From: Cheilinus undulatus
Lineage: Eukaryota; Chordata; Actinopteri; Labriformes; Labridae
Length of the DNA stretch: 64,000 nucleotides
NCBI RefSeq assembly: GCF_018320785.1
Contig: NC_054867.1
Coordinates: 32,181,855-32,245,854, forward strand
Reading direction: 5' to 3'
Part shown: positions 24,001 through 33,717 of the stretch, piece by piece
Layout: each line of letters opens with the position of its first letter
How positions within the stretch are numbered: position 1 is the first letter of the stretch
Program-made: the position numbers and the translations under genes
The notes under the pieces: model-generated
The model's database searches: none
The model's input: only the letters and a program-made list of their open reading frames with translations
What the model was told of the DNA's origin: nothing

Positions 24001-26175
24001 TTTGGCATCTTACCTTCAAAAAGGGGACAGATCTTCCTCCAGCATGTTATAATTCCCTGTTTGGTGTACTGGCCCAGAGATACCTCCAGAAAAAACAGGG
24101 GAATGCCGCAGGTGAAGAGGAAGACCACATAAGGGATGAAGAACACACCTTTGGGAAAAATGAGACATCATGCTATTTATCTATTATTGATGATGGCAGT
24201 TACAGCTTGATTTTCTAAATCGAAGTGCTATAGTTCTTAATAGCTGTGCATGTTGTATTAAAGACTTTTTCTGTTCAATTTTATCTTATGGCACAATAAT
24301 TTACTGTAAATGTTTGGCAAATGCAGCAATGACGGCATGATGCAATGGAAAAAAAATCCAAATGGCAGTCAAAGATGCAAGGGCAGCATTTGATTTTAAT
24401 TCAATTTCAGCAAATCATTCTAACTCACAAGTTTTATTTAAGGTTTTAGGGTCTACCCCCACCGCCCCATTATGAATCATGAATTATCTGAGAAGTTTTT
24501 AGCTTCTTTTAAACAACGTCAAGGACATTAGGGAAAATATCACACCCCCCCAGCCCGTATTTTAAACCTAGGTAGAGAGAATTTTTGTTATTTTAGTTAT
24601 GAGCCTGTAACCTTGTCGCTATCCCACATGAAGCCAACCACATGCAGCCTTGATTTTATTCCCACCAAATTTCTCAAAGAGGTTTTAACCCTTAGGCCCA
24701 GTAATTTATCTATCATTGATAACTCTTAGGGAGAAGGTGTTGTCCCCTCTGTTTTTAAACACGCTGTGGTCCAGCCTGTTTTAAAGAAACCTAACCTTGA
24801 CCCCTTTGATTTTGATAATTTTAGATCCATTTCAAAGCTTCTGTTTTTATCCAGACTTTTAGAGAAGCTGGTTTCTACACAGCTTTTATCTTTTATGTCT
24901 CACAACAACCTCTTTGAGAAATTCCAGTGTGGTTTTAGAGCAGGTCACAGCACTGAGATGGCCCTCCTCAAGGTGACTAATGATTTACTTTCAGCAGCTG
25001 ATAGAGAGGAGGGAGGCCTTTTAATTTCGAGATCTCAGGGCAGCATTTCACGACACTGATCACAATATTTTAATAGATCATCTTAGAAACTGGATAGACA
25101 TCTTTTAGAGCAAAACTTTGTGGCCACCAAAGGCAGTCACTCTTATTCTACCTCCACGATTGCCTGTGGTGTACCACAAAGTTTGGTTTTAGGCTAGAGT
25201 TTCTTTTCTGTTTATATGCTGCCTCTTGGCCAAATAATCCAGAATCAAAAGTCTTTTTTCACTGCTATGCAGACGACACACAGACGTACCTTCCCCTGAG
25301 AACTGTGGACCCTGGAAGCCTAGCTGCTGTTACAGACTGTCTAGATGATATTAAATGTTGGATGACCCAATACTTCCTACTCAACAACTCAAAATCTGAA
25401 ATTATACTGTTTAATCCCCATTACTCCCCTTCCATCAACAGCCACCTCAGTCCCCTAGCAGCAAACATAAAACCCACTCGCAGAAATTTAGGTGTGCTAT
25501 TTGTTACTTGCTATGTCTTAAGAGTGTGTGTCATTTACTTTGTATTATTAAGTAATAAACAAAGTTGCTTAGGTTGAAATTATTGCAATATACTGGTAAA
25601 TCAGTTAAATCTGGTGGTAATTTCCATCATGTGTCAGCATCAAACAAACTCAGATGTGTATTCTGGTCCACCTGTGAAAAAAGTAATTAAATTTAAATGG
25701 AATTGAAAATTAAGTTTTTTAAAATATTGACCAGTGACTCCAAATTATTATTCACCTTCATATGCCATTTTCTTGTAATGTAAATTACGTTATGTAAATT
25801 AAAAGCAAACTTCATATAGCATGAAGTGAATCCTCCCTTCGGTGTCAAATATTAAAACATATTTTATATATATATCTTTTTTTTTTTCCCCCTAGGTGCT
25901 ATCTCAGTGTGAGTTGTTCATATTTTACAAATGCACTCCTAGTGTTTAAGTATTATTTTTGAATTGAGGCTACCAAAACAAAACTCACCTCCTCCATTTT
26001 TGTAGCACAGATAAGGAAACCTCCACACATTTCCCAGGCCAATAATTTGTCCTGCAACAGCCAAGAGGAACTCAAGTTTACTGGACCACTGTCCTCGGGT
26101 CGGGGTGCTAGGTACAGGATGGGACACGTCCGCGTCCAGCCTGAACTTGACTTCTGCACTGCAAGATTTATCCAT
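11974..26175 (-). CDS. slc6a13: SLC6 GABA/betaine/taurine-type transporter, SLC6A13 (GAT-2)-like, copy 1; 14 coding exons, 593 aa
   Basis: Plasma-membrane Na+/Cl- symporter with 12 TM helices. Coding exons in transcript order: 26175-25989, 24148-24014, 22790-22650, 21984-21897, 21814-21682, 17801-17667, 17192-17089, 16553-16429, 16330-16218, 15691-15554, 15462-15360, 15274-15174, 12336-12166, 12081-11974. They total 1782 nt with no frame break, and every border is GT-AG. Hallmarks: TM1 [28 protein letters not shown] disulfide pair and sequons NWT and NAT in loop 2; TM3 [11 protein letters not shown]6 [16 protein letters not shown]7 [12 protein letters not shown]8 LGLDSE; C-tail PAEDLP, which by recall points to SLC6A13. 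Odd: Gln43 replaces the usual Glu in TM1 and Glu387 the usual Gln in TM8. SLC6A12 or a fish-specific paralogue is the alternative. Confidence 0.93.
12166..12336 (-). CDS. slc6a13: slc6a13-like copy 1, exon 13 (TM11-TM12)
   Basis: 171 nt. [32 protein letters not shown] and [19 protein letters not shown] give TM11/TM12 and the start of the C-tail. Confidence 0.93.
12731..13297. mobile_element. TTAA-flanked MITE with ~65-bp inverted termini (piggyBac-like)
   Basis: The left arm has ACATATTTTTCCTTTTTAAG and ATTGTTCTCAGAGGTCCCC. The right arm reversed has ACATATTTTACCCTTTTAAG and the same ATTGTTCTCAGAGGTCCCC followed by AAAACATGCC. TTAA sits at both edges (12727-12730 and 13298-13301). No ORF inside. 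It lies in the last large intron of SLC6 copy 1. The piggyBac assignment rests only on the TTAA target. Confidence 0.8.
13302..15100. other. SLC6 intron sequence with unclassified repeat-like parts
   Basis: GCACAGACCTCCATCATTAG near 13427 recurs loosely as GCGCAGACCTCTGCCATTAG near 13896, suggesting an old repeat. An (ACTT)n run sits at 14278-14291. The GC-richer block 14325-14815, from TGTGACGATCC to CCGTGACACAAG, may be another element. None was identified. Confidence 0.3.
15174..15274 (-). CDS. slc6a13: slc6a13-like copy 1, exon 12 (loop, TM11 start)
   Basis: 101 nt. [20 protein letters not shown] then [13 protein letters not shown]; the RFYDNxEDMIGY motif is diagnostic of this SLC6 branch. 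Confidence 0.93.
15360..15462 (-). CDS. slc6a13: slc6a13-like copy 1, exon 11 (TM10)
   Basis: 103 nt. [20 protein letters not shown] then [11 protein letters not shown]: the conserved GGxYxFQLFDxY motif of TM10. Confidence 0.93.
15554..15691 (-). CDS. slc6a13: slc6a13-like copy 1, exon 10 (TM8 end, TM9)
   Basis: 138 nt, 46 codons. [20 protein letters not shown] is followed by [20 protein letters not shown], ending MVTE. Confidence 0.92.
16218..16330 (-). CDS. slc6a13: slc6a13-like copy 1, exon 9 (loop 4, TM8 start)
   Basis: 113 nt. [20 protein letters not shown] forms loop 4. TM8 ends the exon as LGLDSE with last codon GAG; relatives have LGLDSQ, with the splice at the same point. Confidence 0.92.
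16429..16553 (-). CDS. slc6a13: slc6a13-like copy 1, exon 8 (TM7)
   Basis: 125 nt, the usual SLC6 length here. [18 protein letters not shown] keeps the chloride-site Ser stretch, followed by [14 protein letters not shown]. Confidence 0.93.
17089..17192 (-). CDS. slc6a13: slc6a13-like copy 1, exon 7 (TM6)
   Basis: 104 nt encoding the unwound TM6 [20 protein letters not shown] and [14 protein letters not shown]. It contributes to the substrate and Na+/Cl- sites. Confidence 0.93.
17667..17801 (-). CDS. slc6a13: slc6a13-like copy 1, exon 6 (TM5, loop 3)
   Basis: 135 nt in phase 0. TM5 [20 protein letters not shown] is followed by loop 3 with [14 protein letters not shown]. The 3.9-kb intron before it holds the LINE at 18103-19760. 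Confidence 0.93.
18103..19760 (-). mobile_element. 5'-truncated L2-like LINE (reverse transcriptase remnant)
   Basis: Minus-strand fragments encode RT fingers ([36 protein letters not shown]), motif A ([13 protein letters not shown]), the catalytic box YVDD (19042-19053) and the C-terminal region ([21 protein letters not shown]). The 3' end has the L2-type tail (reverse of TTTATTTATATAGCACCTTTCA) and an (AAT)n tail at 18103-18117. Motif B between A and C is missing and the frame shifts, so it is dead. The 5' limit is approximate. Confidence 0.85.
19770..20520. other. SLC6 intron stretch, nothing recognised
   Basis: AT-rich intronic sequence between the LINE and a hAT end; no coding or repeat signature I can name. 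Confidence 0.4.
20525..20600 (-). mobile_element. hAT-type right terminal fragment
   Basis: TGACCTCTCACGGCCCACC through CCACACTTTGAAAAACACTG. In reverse it begins CAGTGTTTTTCAAAGTGTGG, a typical hAT (Charlie-like) terminus. No partner end found. Confidence 0.6.
20650..20990 (+). mobile_element. 3' end of a non-LTR retrotransposon ORF
   Basis: The + strand reading frame 20730-20975 has [46 protein letters not shown] and [11 protein letters not shown] before its stop. This is the C-terminal wording common to fish LINE ORF2 ends. RT and endonuclease are absent. Confidence 0.65.
21682..21814 (-). CDS. slc6a13: slc6a13-like copy 1, exon 5 (TM4)
   Basis: 133 nt from [20 protein letters not shown] to [11 protein letters not shown]4 is [17 protein letters not shown]. 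Confidence 0.92.
21897..21984 (-). CDS. slc6a13: slc6a13-like copy 1, exon 4 (extracellular loop 2)
   Basis: 88 nt. It carries the second loop-2 Cys (ETCVEF), sequons NWT and NAT, and ends SPVREFWE. One codon longer than copy 2. Confidence 0.9.
22650..22790 (-). CDS. slc6a13: slc6a13-like copy 1, exon 3 (TM3)
   Basis: 141 nt encoding TM3 with the conserved Tyr pair ([14 protein letters not shown]) and the first half of extracellular loop 2, ending SCRNSWNT. It supplies the first Cys of the loop-2 disulfide. Confidence 0.92.
24014..24148 (-). CDS. slc6a13: slc6a13-like copy 1, exon 2 (TM2, loop)
   Basis: 135 nt. It reads [20 protein letters not shown] then [11 protein letters not shown] and [13 protein letters not shown]2 and the first intracellular loop. 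Same length as exon 2 of copy 2. Confidence 0.92.
24390..25490 (+). mobile_element. L2-like LINE fragment in SLC6 copy 1 intron 1
   Basis: The + strand has [53 protein letters not shown], a frameshifted [15 protein letters not shown], motif [11 protein letters not shown] and the catalytic YADD at 25266-25277 followed by TQTYLPL. It breaks off after RNLGVLF, so the 3' end is lost. Edges are approximate. Antisense to the host gene. Confidence 0.85.
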
Positions 26176-26179
26176 GGCA
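25989..26179 (-). CDS. slc6a13: slc6a13-like copy 1, first coding exon (N-tail, TM1)
   Basis: ATG at 26175-26173 lies four bases after a minus-strand acceptor CCTTACAG, so a noncoding 5' exon exists upstream. It encodes a ~33-residue cytosolic tail and TM1 ([20 protein letters not shown]), with Na+-site Gly/Asn residues intact and Gln at residue 43. The donor GGAG|GTGAGT splits the third Gly of NGGG. Confidence 0.92.
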
Positions 26180-26368
26180 CTGTAAGGACAGAAAGGTTTA
26201 TAACACTGATTTCCTATCAGTCATTAGTTGATTTATTTTGCAGTTGCAAATGGAAAGATTTTTTTTTTTACTATTCTGCAATCAGTAAAGGACTTTTCAG
26301 TTGTAAGTAAACAAAGTAACCACAAACCACCGAAACACAAATACTGACATGAATTAATCATTGTAGAT

Positions 26369-28242
26369 CAGGGGTCTCAAACTCATTCAGGGTAGGGGGC
26401 TGGATTTGCTCCAGCAAGACGTCCTGTGCCAGTCATTTTTTTTAGCAATATCAATACGACCAACCACTGATATATAGGCTGCTGTAATGTTTATAAAGAG
26501 AAATGATCAAATATTAGATGCAGGTAGCATTTAATGGGTGCTGCATGTTTTCACACAAAGGGTTAATTAGCTACTTTAGAAAGAGAATTTATTTGCAAGT
26601 AATTTGATCAGGCCAGGTCAGGCAAAAATATGCTGCCGTTCTAACATATGACAATTTTTACAGATTTTTGTTTTTACAATCCAATGATGATGAATTCACA
26701 AGACTGGAATATTCATTATAAATACACGTTCAGCATGACTATTTATGGCTTTAAAATAGCAACCTGTTCACAAAACCTGATCTGAGCCCTTTTTCACCTG
26801 ACCTAGGATCAGTACACAGAGTCCAGAGAGAGAGAGAGAGAGAGAGAGTACCCTCTATCAGAATCCCCCTGACATCCCTGCACACGTGATGAACTAGGGC
26901 ATCTCCATGCGTATTTTGGATGCATTTTAGTGCTGCATCAAGACCAAACATGTAATAGAACAAAGAGATAATAGAGAAAACTTTGAAGGCTCCTTCACAG
27001 CGCGGTTAATCTGCAGTCTGGATCTAGAGGGGTGAACATTTCCTGCTCTGACGGACTACTGAGGAGGACTAGGCCGCCTGTGAGAGCTCTGGGGCAGGGA
27101 GGGGCCCAAGGCGGCACCTGCTGCACACTGGAGCAACAATGTGCTTTCACGTCAGAGTCTCCAAAAGTCTGTAAAAGTCTCCAGTAACACCAGAAAAACT
27201 TGCTACTCGCTTTGTCATTAGTCGCTTTTTTTTCTTTGAAGAGTTGCTACAGGGGTCTGAAAACTGGCTAGTTTAGCAACAAAGCTGCTAAGTTGTCAAC
27301 ACCGCAGCTGTCCACCTGCGCGTGCTGTGAATGACGTCATGACTGACACACTTACGTGACCAAAGATCATCTCGGCCTGAAATACACATGACTCTGCCAA
27401 TAAACCAGCATCATTCTCCAGTAACAACAAAAAATAATTTTTCGCTGGTAAAAAAATAACTCGCCAGAGTGGCAACTGGTCTTAAAAATTTACCAGCTAG
27501 AGACAAAATCTACCGGTAATTGGTGAGTGGCGAGTGTTAGTTTTGGACCCTGCCAGCAAGGGACGATGCTCCAACCAATGAGGAGGCTAGCACTTGCAGC
27601 CAATCATGGCTCAGGTCAGAGTGAGCATTCCTATTGGCTGCTGAAGTAGGTGCGCTACCGCCTCAGCTCAGGGAGAAGTTGATACAATGGCAGAGTTACC
27701 AGCGGTGTTCGGTCCTATGCAGAATTTGTTCGTGCTGAGACAAAGTGTTTTCCTGCCTGTAATTTGGCCATTGATTTCAGTTGAAAAGCAGAGCAAAATC
27801 ACTCCACAAGAGCTTTGCCATCATCAGTATTCGATTCAACGGACATGCATTTCCATGAGGAGGTATGTAAGAAGAGGGGCGGTGCTATGGAGCTCAAACA
27901 TGGAGAAGAACAGGAAGGAAAGGGGAGTAAAGTTGATTCCACACGGCTCTCATCAAAAGTTACATACTTGAGCTTTAAAGCATTTGGGGATTAAGGCACC
28001 TATTTTGAATTCTTGTTCTTATCTCCTAACGATTGTTCATATTATGGATACAATATGAACTGAGCCTTTTGTTGGCTTTAAAGCTGCAGTGTTGTTGATT
28101 GGCAGCAGAAACTGGTTGATTTTTGTAACTGAGGCTGTGGTGTGCCTGCTTAAAAGGCGTGGGCCGCACTCACACCACACTTTGATGTCAAGTGGGGGGG
28201 CCATAATATATCTTCCCGTGGGCCGCAAATTTGCCACCCATG
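26369..28242. mobile_element. hAT-type nonautonomous element, 1.87 kb, TSD TTGTAGAT
   Basis: Starts CAGGGGTCTCAAACTCATTC and ends ATTTGCCACCCATG (reverse CATGGGTGGCAAAT). Perfect 8-bp direct repeats TTGTAGAT flank it at 26361-26368 and 28243-28250. It lies about 190 bases upstream of the first coding exon of SLC6 copy 1, inside its probable 5'-UTR intron. It contains an (AG)n run at 26825-26849 and several CpG-bearing stretches. No transposase ORF recognised. Confidence 0.85.
26825..26849. repeat. (AG)n microsatellite
   Basis: Twelve AG units inside the hAT-type element. Confidence 0.9.
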
Positions 28243-28250
28243 TTGTAGAT

Positions 28251-29420
28251 CAATGTTAAAAATCTGCACAAAGCCTGTAGTCTGCTGTATTAGGTCAACA
28301 GTGGGCCAGTACTGCATGGTTTTTCAGGCTAAATCCTCCATCAATGTTGCTATTGTATTTCTGACTTGAATTTGGTGTGGGAGTGAAACTAGACTGAAAT
28401 GTGTGCCTTTGAGATTCTGCTGAAAAACTTCATATCAAGATACTTTCTTGACACGTGCTTTTTTGAGTCATCTGCAGTTGTCAGTCATGCTGAAGCATGT
28501 AGAAACTTTTCATTTCTTCCTAACATGTGGTAACACTGGACTGGTTAGGATTAGGCAGTGAAAACAAAAACATAAGGTAGGTTGCTAAGTTTTGGATTAA
28601 TAATTTATTTGAATTCCCATCCCTCACAGAGGTCATGTCTTTATTCAGCCCAACCATTGCCTACAGTGTCCCTCCCCAAGTGGATTTACGAGGTCCTTGG
28701 GGTATATCACAAGAGACAGTTTCTCTGAGGTCAAATGTCAAGAATAACTTTTAACATATTAAGCTTTTTTACAGAGAACTTACCTTTCAGTGATCTATGT
28801 TGTACTATTTTATAATCATTGTATTCATCACTGACTTCATATTAATATCTTTTCTTTGTTCTGCGTGAGAGTAGTTAAAACTTTTGTCATCTTAATTAGA
28901 ATTTAATTTTTATTCACAGTAAGTTTATACTAGAAGCCTTGGGCAGAAAATGAATCCGTAACAGGGTTAGATTAATTCAGCAATAAAGCTTGTCTAAGCC
29001 ATGTGAAACTGAACAACACAGCACATTGACCCACTCTAGTGAAACCTGTTTTCCAGCATTACCAGTCCAAGATTGGTTTGGCTGGGAAAACATATCGAAC
29101 ATGAGTCATTAACTGTAGACTTAAAAAGTGAAGAAATGTTTGTTTTCTACATAAAGTTCCTTTTTGTGTTTGCGGTCAGCAAATATGCAAACAGTCGTGA
29201 CTAATATTCTGAGAAATGCTCTTAGTTTTGGTTCAGGTAAGGTCTGTGTTAACAAGTTGCTGTAATTGCTCATAGGATGTTGGTGATGACTTTAAGTTCA
29301 AATAAATTCGAGTCCCACACATTATTTTACAGCATCATTTTAATGGAGTATGTGTGTTGCTAAAAGTGGATGGTCATCTGTCAATTCCCTAGAGTAAGAC
29401 TGTCCTGTGTTACTGGTTAC
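28251..29420. other. intergenic, nothing recognised
   Basis: AT-rich sequence between two repeats, with no ORF or repeat signature I can support. Confidence 0.4.
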
Positions 29421-29720
29421 TGTTTAACTCAACTCAACTTTATTTATTATTCATATAGCACCTTTCACACATAAGATGTAGCCCAAAGTGCTTTACAAAG
29501 AGCAGACAGACAGATTACAGCATGTTAAAAGCCGAATTAAAAAGGTGTGTCTTCAGTTTTCTTTTAAAAACATCAGTGGAGCTAGATAGTCTAATGTCCA
29601 GGGGGATAGAATTCCACAGTTTTGGGGCATATGAACAGAAAGCTCTCTCATTGGTGCTTGTGTGGGTCACACATGGAACATTTAAAAGAGCAGTTTAAGA
29701 GCTGTTGGCTATTTTGCTAA
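29421..29720 (-). mobile_element. L2-type LINE 3' tail fragment
   Basis: ACTTTATTTATTATTCATATAGCACC... then AAGTGCTTTACAAAGAGCAG and GGTGTGTCTTCAGTTTTC match the 3' region of the LINE at 18103-18300 in the same orientation. No coding part. Confidence 0.75.
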
Positions 29721-29735
29721 AAGTTGTGTTATTGT

Positions 29736-30345
29736 CAGGGATGCACCTATCGGTACGCGGTCAGCATGTCCGACAAAATTTCATAATGCGTAACGCCACT
29801 TGTGTCATTATTTGAGTACCTAACTTTCAGGTCATTTACCCCAATATTTTGTTTACACTTGTGACTTGTTTACATCTACTGGATGTAACAGTTTTGCCAC
29901 GCTACAAAAAATGGTAAACAGAGATGGTTCTCCAAGACGTACTGTGACTTGATGCTAATAATAAGCACAATGTATGAAATGAAATGTGGTGCAAGATATG
30001 TCACTCACATCCACAGCTAGCGGACAAAACAGGCGCATTTTTAACAGACTCAAAGAATTTTAATCATCCTTTGTTCAACAAACATGAAAAGAGCAAGGAG
30101 CACATGAATGTGGCACAAGCTATTGCCCATAATAAAGTTAGTCACAAAGAAATATCCAGCCGTCCACTCGCAAAATGGCGAAACAGGCTGAACGAAGAAC
30201 AGCAAGCTCTGAGTAACTTCTTCTCCTCCCCCTCCATAAAGCTAAATATATTCTTATTTAGACCTTTCTAAATACGGGGTGAGAATCAGACACCATCTCC
30301 TGGTACTGACCTGAGTAATTCACAGAAAAAGTTTTGTGCATCCCT
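29736..30345. mobile_element. 610-bp hAT element with TSD GTTATTGT and a zinc-finger ORF
   Basis: CAGGGATGCAC at the left mirrors GTGCATCCCT(G) at the right, and GTTATTGT repeats flank it at 29728-29735 and 30346-30353. Inside is a 95-codon ORF (29984-30271) that resembles the N-terminal zinc finger of hAT/ZNF862-like proteins. The catalytic domain is deleted. Confidence 0.85.
29984..30271 (+). pseudogene. hAT-transposase-like N-terminal zinc-finger ORF (ZNF862/TTF-type), 95 aa
   Basis: Opens MWCKICHSHPQLADKTGAFL, then NHPLFNKHEKSKEHMNVAQA. CxxC plus HxxxxxH spacing looks like the TTF/BED-style finger that begins hAT transposases and domesticated ZNF862-type proteins (by recall). It stops after LNEEQQALSNFFSS-type wording, before any RNase-H-like core. 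It could still be translated as a finger-only peptide, but no promoter or splice evidence was seen. Confidence 0.55.
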
Positions 30346-30474
30346 GTTATTGTTCTCAATCAACATGAGTATACCCTGGTGCACATGGAAAAGTGGTCAA
30401 GCCCTCATTGACTTGCATGGAGACAGAAGATCACCTGTAGGGATTTATATTGGATTTTTACTGATGTCAGATAT

Positions 30475-32209
30475 AAGGGGTGGGAATCACTGGTGGCCCC
30501 ACAATATGATATTATCACGATACTTTGGTCACAATTCGATATTATTGCGATTTTAAACATTTTTTGATACAGCGAGTATTGCGATACAATATATTGCGAT
30601 CTATACCATTTTTTAACTGTTCATCTAATTTAGCATTAGCCATGCCCTCATGTTTGGCGTATTTCTGCAGTATTTTATTTTCATGTAGCACCTCTTGCAA
30701 ACCTCATGTGTCATGTCTATCTCATTCATGCCCTGCTTGCATTCCTAATGTCCTTCCTCTGGTGCTGTCATGTTTGTTGTACTAACTTTCTCCTGTTCTA
30801 TGACCGTCACCCCGCCGACCTCATTGGACAAACAATTGTTCAAACAAATGATTTTATTTTTCCATTATTATAAACTTCAATTCGTATTAGCAATTAATTT
30901 GAAAAAAAATGATACTTGGTGGATGAGACGATACGATAAATCACCAGACAAAATATCGCGATACTATGCTTAGGCCTGGGCGATATGGCCAAAAAATCTA
31001 ATCCCCGATTTTCTTTCAATAAATTCGATTTACGACTTTAAACGGTTTTTTCTTATCCTTGTTTAAAAAACACATAAAAAATGACCAAAAAAAGTAAAGG
31101 CATGTTTTTCTTTTATTTTGTGAATTAAATGTAACAAATACCAACTGGATTCTCCTCTTGGGTAAGAGCAAGCTGTAATTTGGTCTCAAATATGCACCTT
31201 TTTACTGCAAGGAGAGTTTAGATCAGCACAGACAGGCTGCAATTATTTGCAGAAACCTGTGATGGCATACAGAATTCATGGCTGAGCATAACATGAAAAA
31301 TGTTTTTTTATTATTATTATTTCTGTATGTTCAATATTGTGTTACTGCTTCTATTGTTTTAGGTTCCGCTTCTGTAATGCTGAGGTGAGTCAAGCGATGA
31401 TTGACTACACCCTATTTCCTATTGGGGGCTTTCACAATAAAAACCCTTAATAAATATCAACAGCTACAGACTTTTATTGTGAAGGAATTTTTGGAAGTAG
31501 CGTTTTTATCATTGTTCAACTAAGTTTCTGCAGCGGTACTGGCAACTTTGTGCAAAGTGCAGTGTTTACAACTGCATCTCTTCATACATCTCTGTGTCGT
31601 TTACCGCCACAGCTCGTTTCTAACACTGAACATGGATTTATTAAGCGAGTCAGAAGTTTTAACACATTTCAAAGTGTTGTTTTTGCAGAATCACTGCAGC
31701 ACTGACCGAGGCGGCCAAACTTGTGTTAAAGCCCTAAACAGACCGACACATACGCTCTGCAAAGCTAACACGGTCCTTATTATTGCTGGTTACTCAATAC
31801 TGGTTTACTTCCAAGTGACCACCACTAGATTTCAGTGCTATGGGCTGCTTTGAGTGTGTGTTTGATGGATGTAGAGCTTTTGTCAATTCCGTGAGACACA
31901 CTTTCGCCACTTGACTGCATGTCTTTAAACAAATATTGCAGTGAGCTGACGAAAATATACAGTTCTTATGGGACGAACTCAGCATTCGCACCGGTAGCCA
32001 TGCTGTTGTTTGCGCGTCTCTGTGGTGAAGGAGGGGGAGGGTCTAAACTATGTGAGCCCCAGGGGAGAGAAAGAGGTGCGCAGAGGAATATCAAAAAATC
32101 TAGATTTTTATTTTTTAATTCGCCCTAACAAAAAAAATTCGATTTATTGATAAAACCGATATATCGCACAGGCCTAACTATACTGTATCGATTTTTTCCC
32201 CCACCCCTA
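30475..32209. mobile_element. hAT-type element (outer), TSD TCAGATAT, split by a nested hAT
   Basis: The left end AAGGGGTGGGAATC and right end CCCCCACCCCTA (reverse TAGGGGTGGGGG) are bordered by perfect TCAGATAT at 30467-30474 and 32210-32217. Its body has repeated CGATA/TATCGCGATAC words. The second element at 30971-32176 interrupts it. Confidence 0.85.
30971..32176. mobile_element. hAT-type element (inner), 1.2 kb, TSD ACTATGCT/ACTATACT
   Basis: TAGGCCTGGGCGATATGGCC at the left and, reversed at the right, TAGGCCTGTGCGATATATCG. The 8-bp flanks ACTATGCT (30963-30970) and ACTATACT (32177-32184) differ at one base. No transposase ORF. Confidence 0.85.
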
Positions 32210-32217
32210 TCAGATAT

Positions 32218-33435
32218 GCTGATCTTTATAAATTCATTGCAACAGAGACTGATAATGATATAAAAATGTAGTTTAGATATAAAACTGAAGTGCTTAAAAT
32301 TTCAGGATGAAAAATGAACAAACATCAGTCCTAAGAACAGACTTAAAAATGTAAGAAGTGGGTTTGATTAAAGGAAAAGGCTTTAGCTGACTTATGGATG
32401 TTATTCCTACCTAAATCTCCACAAAATTATAAACACATATGTCTAATATTTACAGCTGCTAGATCTGTTGCAAATATCAGCAGTAATGTTCATACTTGCC
32501 GATGATTGATTAACTTTATTAGCTAATAGCTGCCAAAACCAATATCATGGTAATATTATCGTTCATCCATTATCATCAGGAACCTTGTGAAGGAATATAT
32601 GCTTACATTATCCTTTACTGACCCTAAAGACTTAAGTATGCTTTGGCATTTATCATTATCACATCTCAAACGATATGCTATTTTTCTCTGTCCAAACTGC
32701 AGGAGCTGCATCATTTGCCATCATTTGTTGTCATTTGTATAATGACTCCACAGTAGTGGTCATCTGCAGTAAAGAATTGATCCTCAGGCTTCTTACAACA
32801 ATAATAAATAGATAGAGATTCTAAAGGAAATTTTAGTCATTCACGAAAAAGATTCCATGATACAAGACAATACCATACTGACTGTCAGCAAGTGGTACTG
32901 AAATACATTTATTTATGCATGGTTGAATAATTCAAAGCAGGTACAAACAGTAGCTCCACATTAAAATGACAAATTTAAAAAGATGCTATAATGAGTAACA
33001 GAGGACTTAAGATAAAGGGACACTTAAGCAAATAACAAGGTGTGAGTAAAGTAAATAAGTGTATTAGCTTGGGAGCACAAGAGTTCAAAAGTCTTATTGC
33101 CTGAGGGATGAAGCCCTGAACAGGTTGAACAAAATGTTCTTCCCTCTGGGACATAAGCAGTTTGTGTCTAGGCAGACTAGGGTTTTACATGATCCCATTG
33201 GTGTTGATCTTACAGATTGTTGTGCAGATTATACTGGTCTTTTTTATGTTCACATACTGAAAAATGTACAGGAAAAAGAGTGGTGCAAATTCTAGACAAG
33301 ATAGCTATGCACTATGTGTATTCTTGCTATCAGTAGTAAATCTCAAGAAGCGTTCTTGAACTGTTGTTGGTGCTGTATGACCATATCAGTTCTTTGTGGG
33401 CCTGAATCAAACTGAGGCTACTGGTGCTCTTCGCT
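32218..33435. other. intergenic; possible LINE-tail piece
   Basis: Mostly AT-rich. ATTGCCTGAGGGATGAAGCC near 33098 followed by TTCCCTCTGGGACATAAGC resembles the 3' region of fish non-LTR elements, but I cannot place it in a family. Confidence 0.3.
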
Positions 33436-33441
33436 GTTAAC

Positions 33442-33494
33442 CTTGCAGAGCAGATGGATACGCCTGTTTCCTTGTTTTTCACTGGCGAATCCAT
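33442..33494 (-). pseudogene. divergent first-exon-like ORF (17 codons + 2 nt), copy A
   Basis: Minus-strand ATG opens MDSPVKNKETGVSICSA and meets a GCAAG|GTTAAC donor. Copy B (46543-46595) has the same 53-nt length and MDSPVKNKETGLSICYA. Function unknown. Confidence 0.4.
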
Positions 33495-33624
33495 CTTGCA
33501 AAGCTCCCACCTGAACCGTCTGGGCCCAGTTAGAAAGTGACAGAACCAATCAGCTACGGGGGCAGTACTTTCAGGCACAGCAGAGTCGTGACGTAAACAA
33601 GCAGCAGCAAGAGCTGGGGCAGTT

Positions 33625-33717
33625 ATGGAGGAAGAGATTAGCGTGGAGGCTGCTAAAGCGCCAGTTTTATCAGAACCTGATGACATTTCTTTGTTAAAAG
33701 AAGAACAAAGAACAGCA
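33625..33717 (+). pseudogene. first-exon-like ORF (31 codons), RecQ-helicase-like start, copy A
   Basis: ATG opens MEEEISVEAAKAPVLSEPDD, then ISLLKEEQRTA, ending at GCA|GTGAGT. The LLKEEQRxA wording resembles the segment before the Walker A of RecQ-type SF2 helicases (recall only). The next exon is not found nearby. Copy B at 46320-46412 keeps the length, start and donor with about 8 residue changes. Confidence 0.45.

Noticed and set aside
33330..33686. 118-codon minus-strand reading frame sharing a stretch with 46399-46647
   Set aside because: The similarity follows DNA identity of the two repeat copies, and by eye synonymous and replacement changes are about equal. Only the short ATG-to-donor part is kept as a candidate first exon.
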